From Clostridia bacterium (lineage in GTDB: Bacteria; Bacillota; Peptococcia; DRI-13; SM3-B62): a stretch of DNA of 64,000 nt. Position 1 is the stretch's first letter, and the number at the start of each line of letters is the position of its first letter. Location of the stretch: contig JAHDQS010000005.1 in NCBI GenBank assembly GCA_018433675.1, forward strand, positions 1 through 64,000, in the 5' to 3' direction. The position numbers and the translations under genes were made by a program. Shown here in pieces: positions 15,694 through 25,313 of this stretch. The notes under the pieces are model-generated. The model made no database searches. It was given only the letters and a program-made list of their open reading frames with translations, and was not told where the DNA came from.

Positions 15694-16995
15694 TTAACGT
15701 CTCATTAAATCTTTTCCGCACTTTTTAGCCATATACTTGATTTTTTCTTCATCCAATGTCATAACGGCACGATCCTTCATAATTACCTTCCCGTTAACGA
15801 TCATCGTTTTAACATCCGAGGCGTGGGCGGAATAAACGAGGTTAGCTATCGGATTGTAAAGGGGAAGCATATGGGGTTCATTTACATCAATGATGATCAT
15901 ATCCGCCTTGCATCCCGGCTGTAATGAACCAACCTTATCCAAGCCCAAAGCCTTGGCCCCGTTACAGGTAGCCATTTCCAGTACCTGCTGTGCTGGTACA
16001 ACGGTCGGTTCCTGGGAGAACACCTTATGCAGCAGTGCGCAAGACCTCATCTCTCCTATCATATCCAAGTTATTGTTGCTGGAAGCCCCATCTGTGCCCA
16101 AGCCAACCACAGCGCCTTTGCGCAAAAGTTCCGGTACCAAAGCGACACCGCTGGCCAATTTCATATTGCTTTCGGGATTATGGGCGATTCCTACGTTGTT
16201 CTCTACGAGTATTTCAATTTCCTTCTCATCCAAATAGACACAATGTGCGGCCACAACCCTGCGACCAGTGAACAGTCCGATGGAGTCCATAAGCTTGATA
16301 GGGCTTAACCCATATTTCTCTTTCATGTCATTTACTTCTCCGGCTGTTTCGGCCAAATGAATGTGGATACCGACATTATGTTTATCGGCCAGCTTAATTA
16401 CTTCTTTCAGGTAGTCCGGTGGGCAAGTATAAGGGGCATGGGGTCCGAGCATACAGGTGATACGCCCCTCTTCCTTTCCATGCCAATTTGTAATAAGCTC
16501 TTCACTTTCCCTCATCGTTTCCGCAGCTTTCTGGCCAAAACCCATCATCCCGCGGGCCAGAACGGCTCTGATCCCGGCTTCGGAAACCGCCTCCGCCGTC
16601 TTTTCCATCATAAAATACATATCGGCAAAAGCAGTCGTCCCCGACTTGATCATCTCCAAAACGGCCAACAGGGAACCCCAATAGATGTCATCTGCCTTCA
16701 AGTGTTCCTCCCGGGGCCATATTTTTTGGGACAGCCATTCCTGGAGCTGCATATCGTCAGCATAACCCCGCAGCAAGGTCATAGCCGCATGGGTATGACA
16801 GTTGATAAAGCCCGGCAGCACCAAGTTACCGTCAGCAGCAATGACTTCATAATCCCGATACTTTTCCTGGAGGTTTTCCCCTATTTCTTTAATCAGGGTA
16901 TCCTCAACCGCAATATCACCTTTAAACCAAGCCTCTTCACCCCTCCTGCCGTCCAAGGGGATGATTGTGGCGTTTTTTATCAATAGACTACTCAT
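15694..16995 (-). CDS. mtaD: 5'-methylthioadenosine/S-adenosylhomocysteine deaminase (MtaD-like)
   Basis: A 433-residue amidohydrolase of the MtaD/TrzN group, which deaminates MTA (and often SAH) to the inosine form. Metal and catalytic residues are visible: FINCHTHAAM (about 64-73), IHLAE (about 217-221), AAHCVYLD (about 245) and GTDGASSNNN (about 297-306). The ATG overlaps the mtnA stop by 4 bases. Placed after mtnP and mtnA, it points to an MTA salvage route in which deamination may precede or compete with phosphorolysis. Guanine or other purine deamination is less likely from this context. Confidence 0.9.
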   Translation of the reverse strand: MSSLLIKNATIIPLDGRRGEEAWFKGDIAVEDTLIKEIGENLQEKYRDYEVIAADGNLVLPGFINCHTHAAMTLLRGYADDMQLQEWLSQKIWPREEHLKADDIYWGSLLAVLEMIKSGTTAFADMYFMMEKTAEAVSEAGIRAVLARGMMGFGQKAAETMRESEELITNWHGKEEGRITCMLGPHAPYTCPPDYLKEVIKLADKHNVGIHIHLAETAGEVNDMKEKYGLSPIKLMDSIGLFTGRRVVAAHCVYLDEKEIEILVENNVGIAHNPESNMKLASGVALVPELLRKGAVVGLGTDGASSNNNLDMIGEMRSCALLHKVFSQEPTVVPAQQVLEMATCNGAKALGLDKVGSLQPGCKADMIIIDVNEPHMLPLYNPIANLVYSAHASDVKTMIVNGKVIMKDRAVMTLDEEKIKYMAKKCGKDLMRR

Positions 16996-18041
16996 TGTCT
17001 TCCCTCCCTCTTTCTAAAGACATCCGCTATCGCTGTTTGATAAGGGGGCTTGAGTAATCCCTCATCAGTAATGATAGCAGTGATATATTGTGCAGGTGTA
17101 ACATCGAAGGCCGCATTATAGACCTTGACATTTTCCGGTGCCAGCAAGACTCCGTTAAGCATTCTTACCTCATCGGGGTTTCTTTCCTCAATAGGTATGC
17201 TGTTGCCCTCCGAGAGCTTTCGATCAAATGTCGACAAAGGGGCCGCCACATAGAAAGGTATTTGGTGATGGTAAGCCAGAATCGCTAAGCTGTATGTTCC
17301 GATTTTATTGGCCACATCACCGTTGGCGGCAATCCTGTCCGCACCGACGATCACCAGATCAATCTTGCCTTGCTGCATCAAATATCCCGCAGTATTGTCG
17401 GTTATCAGTGTAACCGGTATTTTTTCCTCCGTTAATTCCCAAGCCGTTAGCCTGGCCCCTTGTAAAACAGGCCTGGTCTCATCGGCATACACCATTATTT
17501 TTTTCCCTTCTTGATGAGCGTAACGTATCATCCCTAAGGCCGTACCGTATCCGGCCGTAGCCAGGGCTCCGGCGTTGCAGTGGGTCAGGATGGCAGCCCT
17601 GTCCGGAACAAGGGTGCTGCCGTATCTGCCAATCTCTTTGTTTTTTGCTATATCCTCTTGTTCTATTCCTATTGCCTCTTCTGCCAAGAGCCGGACTGTT
17701 TCTTCTCTTCCTTGGGCCTGATTGCTAAGCCAAACCTGTTCCATCCGTTCCAAGGCCCAAAAAAGATTAACAGCCGTAGGACGAGTCGAAGCCAATAGAT
17801 CTTTCGCCTCATCCAGTGTCTTAACCAGACCACTGCTGTCACCTTCATCATAACCTTGAGCCGCAAGTACTATCCCGTAGGCGGCCGCAACGCCGATAGC
17901 AGGAGCGCCCCTGATTCTCATCTTCACAATGGCCTCCGCCACATCATGATATGTTCGGCACAGGATTTTTCTTTCCTCCGACGGCAAAAGTGTCTGATCC
18001 AGCAGAACCAGACAACCGTTTTCCCACTTGATATGCTGCAA
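16992..18041 (-). CDS. mtnA: S-methyl-5-thioribose-1-phosphate isomerase MtnA
   Basis: A 349-residue member of the eIF2B-related isomerases. It converts methylthioribose-1-phosphate to methylthioribulose-1-phosphate in methionine salvage. Signatures: IRGAPAIGVAAAYG (about 41-54), THCNAGALAT (about 152), ETRPVLQGARLTAWEL (about 184-199), the catalytic Cys at about 154 and Asp in VGADRIAANGDV (about 233-244). The start is TTG at 18041, preceded by GGGGGGATAGGC; 3 bases separate it from the mtnP stop. No mtnB, mtnC or mtnK is nearby, so the fate of the product is not shown here. Confidence 0.95.
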   Translation of the reverse strand: MQHIKWENGCLVLLDQTLLPSEERKILCRTYHDVAEAIVKMRIRGAPAIGVAAAYGIVLAAQGYDEGDSSGLVKTLDEAKDLLASTRPTAVNLFWALERMEQVWLSNQAQGREETVRLLAEEAIGIEQEDIAKNKEIGRYGSTLVPDRAAILTHCNAGALATAGYGTALGMIRYAHQEGKKIMVYADETRPVLQGARLTAWELTEEKIPVTLITDNTAGYLMQQGKIDLVIVGADRIAANGDVANKIGTYSLAILAYHHQIPFYVAAPLSTFDRKLSEGNSIPIEERNPDEVRMLNGVLLAPENVKVYNAAFDVTPAQYITAIITDEGLLKPPYQTAIADVFRKREGRQ

Positions 18042-18044
18042 AGC

Positions 18045-18836
18045 CTATCCCCCCAAACTTACATCATTTCTGCCACCACAGCTGCAAGAGCCGTTCAGAG
18101 GTACTTCGCCCAAAACGGCCATGATGAGTTTTGAAATATTGTTGCTCAAAAGCCCCATCACCTCAAGAACCTCGGCGTGGGATAAAGCTTCCTTGGAAAT
18201 ACCGGCAGCAAAGTTTGTTACCATGGCCACCGTAGCATAACAAATTCCCGCCTCTCGGGCCAACACGACCTCCGGCACACTCGTCATCCCGACCAAGTCT
18301 CCACCCAGCATTTTATACATCTTGATTTCCGCAGGTGTTTCAAAGCGGGGTCCTTCGGCGGTAACGTAGCAGCCACCCTGATGTACGGAAAGACCCAAGC
18401 TTTGCGCTTTTTGATAGATAAAGCCACCTAAATCCGGGCAATAGGGCTGAGTCACATCCGTATGCACAACTCCCTGGCTTCCACCCTCAAAAAAGGTTGA
18501 CTGCCTGTTTTTAGTGAAGTCCAGAAATTGGTCAACGATGACAAAATCCTGGGGCTTCATTTTTTCGTTGAGAGAACCGACGGCAGCGGTAGCAATAATC
18601 CTTTTTACACCCAGTTCCTTTAAAGCCATGATATTAGCCCGGTAATTGATTAAATGTGGAGGCACCGAATGACCTTTACCGTGTCTGGAAAGGAATGCAA
18701 TCCTTCTGTTTTGATATTCACCTGTCAAAACACTTACCTTCCCATATCTGTTTTCTATATCTATCTCTTTTGTCTTGCTTAGCATCTCGGCGTTATATAC
18801 CCCTGTTCCGCCAATAACAGCCAAATCAACTTTCAT
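18045..18836 (-). CDS. mtnP: MTA/MTI phosphorylase (MtnP family)
   Basis: A 263-residue purine nucleoside phosphorylase of the MTAP group, producing free base and methylthioribose-1-phosphate, the MtnA substrate. Phosphate and ribose sites: GGTGVY (9-14), SRHGKGH (about 50-56), AAVGSL (about 84), and MTSVPEVVLARE (about 188-199). The C-terminal CSCGG is typical of archaeal-type and some bacterial members. The base-site region cannot by eye separate adenine from hypoxanthine preference, which matters because a deaminase is encoded two genes downstream. It lies 36 bases after ftsY on the same strand. Confidence 0.92.
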   Translation of the reverse strand: MKVDLAVIGGTGVYNAEMLSKTKEIDIENRYGKVSVLTGEYQNRRIAFLSRHGKGHSVPPHLINYRANIMALKELGVKRIIATAAVGSLNEKMKPQDFVIVDQFLDFTKNRQSTFFEGGSQGVVHTDVTQPYCPDLGGFIYQKAQSLGLSVHQGGCYVTAEGPRFETPAEIKMYKMLGGDLVGMTSVPEVVLAREAGICYATVAMVTNFAAGISKEALSHAEVLEVMGLLSNNISKLIMAVLGEVPLNGSCSCGGRNDVSLGG

Positions 18837-18872
18837 CTTTTCCGCTCCCCCTCTTTTCCCTAATCTATTTCT

Positions 18873-19784
18873 TCACCCCAGCAACGCTTTGCAGAATACA
18901 GCCGGGTCAAACTCTTCCAAGTCTTCCAGTCCCTCGCCTACCCCGATAAATTTCACCGGCAGTTTATACTCATCCTGAATGCCAAGCACTACTCCCCCCT
19001 TGGCCGTCCCGTCAAGCTTGGTAAGAATGACCCCCGTTACACCTACAGCCTCAGTAAAGAGTTTGGCTTGGGAAAGAGCGTTTTGTCCTGTAGTGGCATC
19101 CAACGTGAGCAACACCTCTCCAGGTCCTTCCGGGATTTCCCTTTGGATGATGCGCCTGACCTTTTTAAGCTCTTCCATCAGATTCGTTTTCGTTTGAAGC
19201 CGCCCTGCGGTATCAACGAGTAAGACATCGACATTACGTGCCCTGGCGGCTTGTAGGGCGTCATAAACTACCGCAGCTGGGTCTGAACCCTCCTGATGAC
19301 GAACGATATCAACACCGACCCGGCGGCACCACACCTCAAGCTGTTCGGCTGCACCGGCCCGAAAGGTATCACCGGCCGCTACCAGTACTTTCCTGCCTTC
19401 CTGCTTCAATCTATGACTGAGCTTGCCGATACTGGTCGTTTTGCCTGCACCGTTTACACCCACCATCATTATCACCTGCAAAGAACCCTCAGCTAAATCC
19501 AAAGAATGGTCGCCCTCTTGTAGGATCCCACTGATCTCCTCTTCCAAAAGCATCCGCACTTCTGAAGCGTCCTCAGCCTTTTCTTTTTGTACTTTCTCCC
19601 GCAACAATTCAACCAGCTTCAAGGATGTGGCGACACCCACATCGGCCTGAATTAAGGCTTCCTCAAGCTCTTCCAACATCTCTTCGTCAATCTTTTTTCT
19701 GCCGGCAACTATCCCTCCCAGCCTTTCAAGAAATGACTTTCTTGTCTTCTCCATTTTCGTATCCAACTGTTTTGAAGATTTCAA
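18873..19784 (-). CDS. ftsY: Signal recognition particle receptor FtsY
   Basis: A 303-residue SRP GTPase that docks ribosome-SRP complexes at the membrane. A helical N domain (about 10-95) is followed by the GTPase domain with G1 GVNGAGKTT (about 108-116), DTFRAGA (about 137), DTAGRLQTK (about 194) and TKLDGTAKGG (about 255-264). The acidic A domain found in longer FtsY proteins is absent, as is usual in Firmicutes. The start is TTG with GGGGG 9 bases upstream. It follows smc by 80 bases, the classic rnc-smc-ftsY order. Confidence 0.95.
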   Translation of the reverse strand: MKSSKQLDTKMEKTRKSFLERLGGIVAGRKKIDEEMLEELEEALIQADVGVATSLKLVELLREKVQKEKAEDASEVRMLLEEEISGILQEGDHSLDLAEGSLQVIMMVGVNGAGKTTSIGKLSHRLKQEGRKVLVAAGDTFRAGAAEQLEVWCRRVGVDIVRHQEGSDPAAVVYDALQAARARNVDVLLVDTAGRLQTKTNLMEELKKVRRIIQREIPEGPGEVLLTLDATTGQNALSQAKLFTEAVGVTGVILTKLDGTAKGGVVLGIQDEYKLPVKFIGVGEGLEDLEEFDPAVFCKALLG

Positions 19785-19864
19785 TGTCGTATGCCCCCGT
19801 TTTTCTAAGTGATGTTCCTTTATCCCAATATACTTTTATTTTGATTGTCATTTATTGTCTTCCT

Positions 19865-22800
19865 TCAGCTTGCTTCCTTTTCAATGTCTTTCAACCTGAC
19901 CGACACCATTCTTGATACCCCGTCCTCCTCAATAGTGACACCATAAAGAACATGAGCTTTTTCCATCGTCCCTTTCTGGTGTGAAATCACAATGAACTGC
20001 GTTTCCTCTGCAAAGGCCTTCAAAGCCTCGGCAAAGTTTACAACGTTCATCTCATCAAGATTGGATTCGATTTCATCCAGTACGCAAAACGGACTGGGCT
20101 TTACCTTTAAAATCGCCAGCAAAAGAGCAATAGCCGTCAAAGATTTCTCCCCTCCGGACAGCAAGGATAAATGCTGGGTTTTCTTGCCCGGTGGCTGGGC
20201 AATAATATCCACACCGGTCTCTAACAAGTTTTCGCTGTTTGTCAAAACCAGCTCTGCCCTCCCGCCGCCGAATAGTTTTGTAAACATCTCCTGAAAAGCC
20301 TGATTAACTAAATAATATGTTTCCTCAAATCTCTTCTTCATTATTTTTTCCATTTCTTTAATCACTTCATGCAGCTTTTCCCCGGCTTCTGTTAGATCCT
20401 GGATTTGTTGATTGAGAAACTCCAGCCTTTCTACTAAACGCCGGTGTTCTTCAATAGCGGCAATATTCACCTCACCGAGACCTGTGATTTCTGCCCTGAT
20501 TTCCTCTATCCGCTGTTGGGCCAGCTTTCGGTCTTCACACACTATGCCTTTTTCTGCCGCTTGTTCCAGACTCATGCCATGCTGTTCAAACAGTTTATCT
20601 ATCAGTCCCTCAAGGGACGTTTCAAATTTTGATTGCTGGATGTCGTACTGATGAAGCCTTTCCTCTTTTGCTCTCAGCAGTTTCTCCACTTCCCTGGCTT
20701 CCTCGTCGGTGCTGCCGATGAGAACCGTCAGTTCGTTTTTTTCGCCTTTCGTCTTCTCCAACTGTTTTTCCAAGGCTTGCAGTTCTTTTAGGATACCTTT
20801 CTTCTCAACCTCGAAAGCCTGAAAAGCTTCTTCCAGCCTTTTAGTATCCTCTTTTAATGAATTCCTCTCGGCTTCCTTGGCTTCCCTATGCTGTGACAAT
20901 TGCCTGATCCGCTGTTCAAGATAACTGCTTTCCTTCTTGAATGCGGTGTATTTTTCCTCATCCGTGGCTACATCAATCCGCAATTGGGTGAGCTTTTCAT
21001 TCTTTTTCAGAATTTCCGTCTGGTTTGTCCTGATCTTTTCCTGCAATTCCTTTATCACCTGTTCCATGGAATCAACCTTACCAAGGAAAGCAGCCACGGC
21101 TTTTTCCGCTTCTGTAATACCCTTTTGGGTCACAGACTTTTCCGAAATCATCTCCGCCAGCTGCAGCGAAATGTTGTCATGCTCAAGAAGAGACCGTTCC
21201 TTCTCCGCCTGCCAACGCTCCTGTATTTTTATATTCTCTGCTTCCTTGATAATGACCTCTTGCAGCTTCTCTTTAATCTCCTGCTCTTTTTGCCTTAATT
21301 CGGTGACACCTGTCAGTAATTCCTCTTCCTCTTTTTTCAGAATCGAGAGTCTTCCTTCCAAATCACTTAGCGTCTTTTCCAACTCCTGAACAGACCTTTT
21401 TCTGGATAAGATCCCCCCCGAACTTGGTTTGACGCTCCCGCCTGTCAGCGAACCGCCTGCATTCACCAGTTGCCCGTCAAGGGTCACGATTCGATAGCGA
21501 AAACCCGTCTTCTTTGCCGCCGCCACAGCGGTCTGCAAATCATCAACGAGCCAAACCCTTCCCAGCAAATACTCCATTATTCCCTGGTACTCTTTAGCAA
21601 ATTCAACCAACTCGCTTAACCTTCCGTAAACACCTTTCCCACTGGGTACATTATCAATGGCAGGCCTTCCCTTCACGGTAGTTATAGGCAAAAACGTTAC
21701 TCGCCCCTTATTGTTTTTCTTTAACCAGCCAATTGCCTCTTGGGCAGCTTCCTCGTCTACCGTCACCAAATTCTGTAACGCATTGCCCAGTACGATTTCG
21801 ACGGCAAGCTCATACTTTCCGGGAACACTTACCAGTTGAGCAACAGACCCGATAATTCCGGGGAAACCGCCTGCCTGTTTATGCCTGAGTATTTCTTTAA
21901 CACCTACGCCATAACCCTGTCCCTCACGTTCCATCTCCTGCAAGATCTTTTGTCTGGCGGCCAAACTGTTCCTTTCTTCTCCGAGCCCTTGCCCCTGTTT
22001 TTTTAGCTCCTGATACTTTTTTCCCTGAGTTCCGATAAATTCATGCAAACCTGACAATTCCTGCTCGTATCCTTGACGTTGTCTGGTATGTTCTCTAGCC
22101 TCTTTTTCCAGTTCCTTTAATTTAATGGTATCGACTTCAACTTTAGAAGCAGCATCTTTTTTTCTATCGTCAACATCTTTTTCCTGCTTGACCAAAAGAT
22201 CCAAGCGCTGCTGGAGAGCAGTGAGCTCATTTTTAATCCTTGTCTCCTCCTGCAAGGTTTCAAAATGCTCTGTTTTTAACTCTTCCAGTTTTTCGTTCCG
22301 CTCTCTTCCCCGTATATTCTCTTTTGCAACATGATTTTCAAACTCCTGCAGCTTTGCTTTTTTCTCGTGAACAGAAGCCAAAAGGCCCTCTCCTTTTGTC
22401 TGGTGATCTTCAAACTCCTTTTTCAATCCGTTCAACTCTTCCTGCAACTGCCGCAGGTCATGTCCCATGCTTTTTCTCTGTTTATCCAAATCGGAGATCC
22501 GCTCAGTAGTGAGTTTCTTCTCGTTTTCCTTTTTTTCCAACTGCAAATTTTTCGCATATATTCCCTCTTGCAGCCCAGCCAGCTTTTCCTCGGTTTTTTG
22601 CAGTTTGAGGCGAAGCTCCTCCTCTTTGGACCGCAAGCCATGATAATTAGTCCGCAGCTGTTCGCTTTCACTCTCTACCTTAGACCGGTTATTATCAATA
22701 TTCTTCAGCTTATCCTTCATGCTTTCGGCTTCTTCAAGAATAAGCCCGATTTCCAGCTCATCATTTTCTGCCCTCAGCTCTTTATACCTGAGGGCATCTT

Positions 22801-23428
22801 TCGCCTGCTCCTCTAAGGGGCCTTCCTGGGATGAAAGCTCATAAACGATATCCCTCAGCCTGAGCAGGTTGTTTTCCGTGTCCTCAAGCTTTTTTTGGGC
22901 CTCCCTTTTCCGATAGCGGTACTTGACGATTCCCGCCGCTTCCTCTATTAAGCCCCGCCTCTCCTCCGGCTTGACCGCTAAAATCTCATCGACCTTTCCC
23001 TGACCGATGATTGAGATACCCTCACGGCCTGCTCCGGTGTCCATAAACAACTCATAAATATCCTTCAACCGGCAGGGTACGCGGTTAATCAAATAATCGC
23101 TCTCCCCTGAACGATAGAGCCTCCTGGTAACAGTAACCTCGTTGAACTCCAGAGGAAAGATACCTTTGGAGTTATCAATAGTCAAGGATACCTCAGCCAT
23201 CCCTAAAGAACGTCGTTTTTCACTGCCGGCGAAAATAACGTCCTCCATTTTTCCGCCCCGCAATGACTTCACACTCTGTTCTCCAAGGACCCACCTGATT
23301 GCATCGGCAATATTCGATTTTCCACTGCCGTTTGGACCAACGACAGCCGTGATACCGGGTTTAAACTCCAAAGAAGTCTTATCGGCAAACGATTTAAAAC
23401 CATGTATTTCCAGTTTTTTTAAATACAC
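19865..23428 (-). CDS. smc: Chromosome segregation protein SMC
   Basis: 1187 residues, the normal length of bacterial SMC, the ATPase of the condensin complex with ScpA/ScpB. The N-terminal Walker A GPNGSGKSN is at 32-40. Two long coiled coils (about 170-500 and 680-1010) flank the hinge (about 510-670, with GIIGSVAQLV). The C-terminal head carries the signature LSGGEKSLTAIALL and Walker B FCVLDEIESNLD. The start codon is GTG at 23428 with an AAGAAAAGG-type site; 27 bases separate it from the radical SAM gene upstream. Coiled-coil register looks intact; no frameshift is seen. Confidence 0.97.
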   Translation of the reverse strand: MYLKKLEIHGFKSFADKTSLEFKPGITAVVGPNGSGKSNIADAIRWVLGEQSVKSLRGGKMEDVIFAGSEKRRSLGMAEVSLTIDNSKGIFPLEFNEVTVTRRLYRSGESDYLINRVPCRLKDIYELFMDTGAGREGISIIGQGKVDEILAVKPEERRGLIEEAAGIVKYRYRKREAQKKLEDTENNLLRLRDIVYELSSQEGPLEEQAKDALRYKELRAENDELEIGLILEEAESMKDKLKNIDNNRSKVESESEQLRTNYHGLRSKEEELRLKLQKTEEKLAGLQEGIYAKNLQLEKKENEKKLTTERISDLDKQRKSMGHDLRQLQEELNGLKKEFEDHQTKGEGLLASVHEKKAKLQEFENHVAKENIRGRERNEKLEELKTEHFETLQEETRIKNELTALQQRLDLLVKQEKDVDDRKKDAASKVEVDTIKLKELEKEAREHTRQRQGYEQELSGLHEFIGTQGKKYQELKKQGQGLGEERNSLAARQKILQEMEREGQGYGVGVKEILRHKQAGGFPGIIGSVAQLVSVPGKYELAVEIVLGNALQNLVTVDEEAAQEAIGWLKKNNKGRVTFLPITTVKGRPAIDNVPSGKGVYGRLSELVEFAKEYQGIMEYLLGRVWLVDDLQTAVAAAKKTGFRYRIVTLDGQLVNAGGSLTGGSVKPSSGGILSRKRSVQELEKTLSDLEGRLSILKKEEEELLTGVTELRQKEQEIKEKLQEVIIKEAENIKIQERWQAEKERSLLEHDNISLQLAEMISEKSVTQKGITEAEKAVAAFLGKVDSMEQVIKELQEKIRTNQTEILKKNEKLTQLRIDVATDEEKYTAFKKESSYLEQRIRQLSQHREAKEAERNSLKEDTKRLEEAFQAFEVEKKGILKELQALEKQLEKTKGEKNELTVLIGSTDEEAREVEKLLRAKEERLHQYDIQQSKFETSLEGLIDKLFEQHGMSLEQAAEKGIVCEDRKLAQQRIEEIRAEITGLGEVNIAAIEEHRRLVERLEFLNQQIQDLTEAGEKLHEVIKEMEKIMKKRFEETYYLVNQAFQEMFTKLFGGGRAELVLTNSENLLETGVDIIAQPPGKKTQHLSLLSGGEKSLTAIALLLAILKVKPSPFCVLDEIESNLDEMNVVNFAEALKAFAEETQFIVISHQKGTMEKAHVLYGVTIEEDGVSRMVSVRLKDIEKEAS

Positions 23429-23455
23429 CTTTTCTTCTACCCTTTCCGTTATGAC

Positions 23456-24535
23456 CTACACTCCACTAATTCTATATTTCTCCAAAAACTCCTGTCTTTT
23501 TATCTCAAGGGTTTCGCCGTCCACAGATACCTTCAGATCTTCTGCCCAGACTGCCTCATCCTTAATCAACTCGATCCTTTCAAAACCACATTCTTCTTTA
23601 AACCTGAATAAATTACTTTTCTTATGCCCTACTACCTTTGAATAATCACAAGGATTACAAATGATTCTTAAAACCTCTCCTCGCTTGTCAATTTGCTTCA
23701 GAGCCAGCATGACTTGCTTATACATCAAAAGGCTCTTTACCATTTCCCCGTATGCCGGCTGGTACGGACCTGCCAACAGGTCTTTTGCCACCGTCAAGTT
23801 TTCTGAGGCCTGCAGCCCCATGCGAATAACCTTGATCCCATAGAGAGAAAACACACCCAACCAATGGGCACCGATTGTCACAGCCTCCTTAAGAGTCCAG
23901 GGCCGGTACTTTCCTTCCTCATACCAACGAGCCAGCGTTGTCCCCTTTAACACAACGGTCGGATAAATCCTCACCACATCCGGTCTGATCATTACCGTCC
24001 TTTGTGCTGTCAGCAGGGCATTATCCAAAGAATCACCGGGCAGTCCGGGCATTAATTGAAAACCAAGCTCAAAACCCCAGGCCCTGATCATTTTCGCCGC
24101 CTCCTCAACAACAGAAACCTTGTAGCCGCGGCGGCTTGCTATCAGCACCTCATCAACCATCGACTGTACACCCAGCTCTATGGTTGTCACCCCGTATTTC
24201 CTGAGCCTCTTTAAAATATCGTCCGATATGTAGTCCGGTCGGGTGGAAAGCCTAATCCCGTTTATCATTCCCTCCGCTTTTGCCTTGGCGGCCTCTTCAA
24301 GCCAGGAAACCTGTTGTTCTTCTTCAATGCCTGTAAAATTGCCACCAAAAAAAGCCACCTCCCGCTGCAAAGGAAGCTCCTTGACAGAACGCAGATATTG
24401 TTGAACTCTATCCTGCAGCTTTGCAGGACAATCCTGAGTGCTCGTACCGCTGATCCGCCATTGATTGCAAAAAACGCAAACAAAAGGGCAGCCCGCATGG
24501 GGAATAAAAAACGGTACGATCAAAGCCCTACTCAT
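23456..24535 (-). CDS. Elp3-like radical SAM protein of the rnc-smc cluster
   Basis: A 359-residue radical SAM enzyme with the cluster motif CPFVCVFC (16-23), a GGNFTGI loop (about 64-70) and an Elp3/YhcC-type barrel, including ELGVQSM and GFQLMPGLPGD. It lacks the C-terminal acetyltransferase domain of true Elp3. Proteins of this type sit between rnc and smc in many Clostridia. A role in tRNA modification is often assumed but not shown. Its ATG overlaps the rnc stop by 8 bases, indicating coupled translation. Confidence 0.85.
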   Translation of the reverse strand: MSRALIVPFFIPHAGCPFVCVFCNQWRISGTSTQDCPAKLQDRVQQYLRSVKELPLQREVAFFGGNFTGIEEEQQVSWLEEAAKAKAEGMINGIRLSTRPDYISDDILKRLRKYGVTTIELGVQSMVDEVLIASRRGYKVSVVEEAAKMIRAWGFELGFQLMPGLPGDSLDNALLTAQRTVMIRPDVVRIYPTVVLKGTTLARWYEEGKYRPWTLKEAVTIGAHWLGVFSLYGIKVIRMGLQASENLTVAKDLLAGPYQPAYGEMVKSLLMYKQVMLALKQIDKRGEVLRIICNPCDYSKVVGHKKSNLFRFKEECGFERIELIKDEAVWAEDLKVSVDGETLEIKRQEFLEKYRISGV

Positions 24536-25235
24536 TTCCCTCCCTCATTCTTTGCAACGCTTTCTTGGCAGCCTGCTGCTCAGCCTCTTTTTTCGTACGA
24601 CCTTTCCCTCTGGAAAGCTCCATCTCATTTAAAACGGCTGAGACCGTGAAGGTTTTTTCGTGCTCCGGTCCCTCTTCGCCCACGATTATGTACATCAACT
24701 TGTTATCCGCCGTTTTCTGCACGAACTCCTGTAGTTCAGTTTTAAAATCACCAATAGTACCATTGGCTACAGCATAGATCTTATTCTCCAATAATTTTAT
24801 AACAAAGGGCGCTGTTTTGTCTAAACCTTGGGCAATATAGAGGGCGCCAATCAGGGCTTCAAAACAATCCGCCAGATTAGAAGTTCTTTTGTTGCCCCCG
24901 CTTATTCTTTCGCCTTTTCCTAAAAGAAGGTACTCCCCTAATCCCAGCGTTCTTGCCGTTTCTGCCAAGGAGGCCTCACAGACTACTGCTGCCCGCATCT
25001 TTGTCAAATCTCCCTCACTTTTATCAGGATACTTATTAAATAAATAATCGGCTGCAATCAAGCCGATAACAGCATCCCCCACAAACTCCAACCTTTGATT
25101 ATGCTGCTCACTAACCCCTTCCACAGCATACGAAGGATGAGTTAAAGCCTGGTCGATGAGGCGAAAATCCGCTTCATCCGCAACTCCCAGCTTTTCAATA
25201 AGTTTTGCCAGTTTTTTATACCGTTCTTTTGCCAA
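24528..25235 (-). CDS. rnc: Ribonuclease III
   Basis: A 235-residue double-strand-specific endonuclease for rRNA and mRNA processing. The catalytic signature NQRLEFVGDAVIGL (about 46-59) contains the Glu and Asp ligands, and the second Asp/Glu pair lies near DCFEALIGALYI (about 119-130). A double-stranded RNA-binding domain fills 160-235 with GKGRTKKEAEQQAAKKAL. The start is TTG at 25235 after GGGGGGAAAGGGA. It leads the rnc-radical SAM-smc-ftsY-mtn run and is isolated from the fab operon by a hairpin. Confidence 0.96.
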   Translation of the reverse strand: MAKERYKKLAKLIEKLGVADEADFRLIDQALTHPSYAVEGVSEQHNQRLEFVGDAVIGLIAADYLFNKYPDKSEGDLTKMRAAVVCEASLAETARTLGLGEYLLLGKGERISGGNKRTSNLADCFEALIGALYIAQGLDKTAPFVIKLLENKIYAVANGTIGDFKTELQEFVQKTADNKLMYIIVGEEGPEHEKTFTVSAVLNEMELSRGKGRTKKEAEQQAAKKALQRMREGNE

Positions 25236-25275
25236 ATCCCTTTCCCCCCACCGTATTTCACATTATGTTAGTAAA

Positions 25276-25310
25276 CTTTAAAGGGAGACCGGTTTTCACC
25301 AGCCTCCCTT
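25276..25310 (-). terminator. Hairpin terminator at the end of the fab operon
   Basis: On the minus strand AAGGGAG/CTCCCTT with an inner CTGGT-GAAA-ACCGG stem, followed by TTAAAGTTT. The T-run is short. It lies a few bases after the fabF stop and before rnc. Confidence 0.65.
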
Positions 25311-25313
25311 CTA

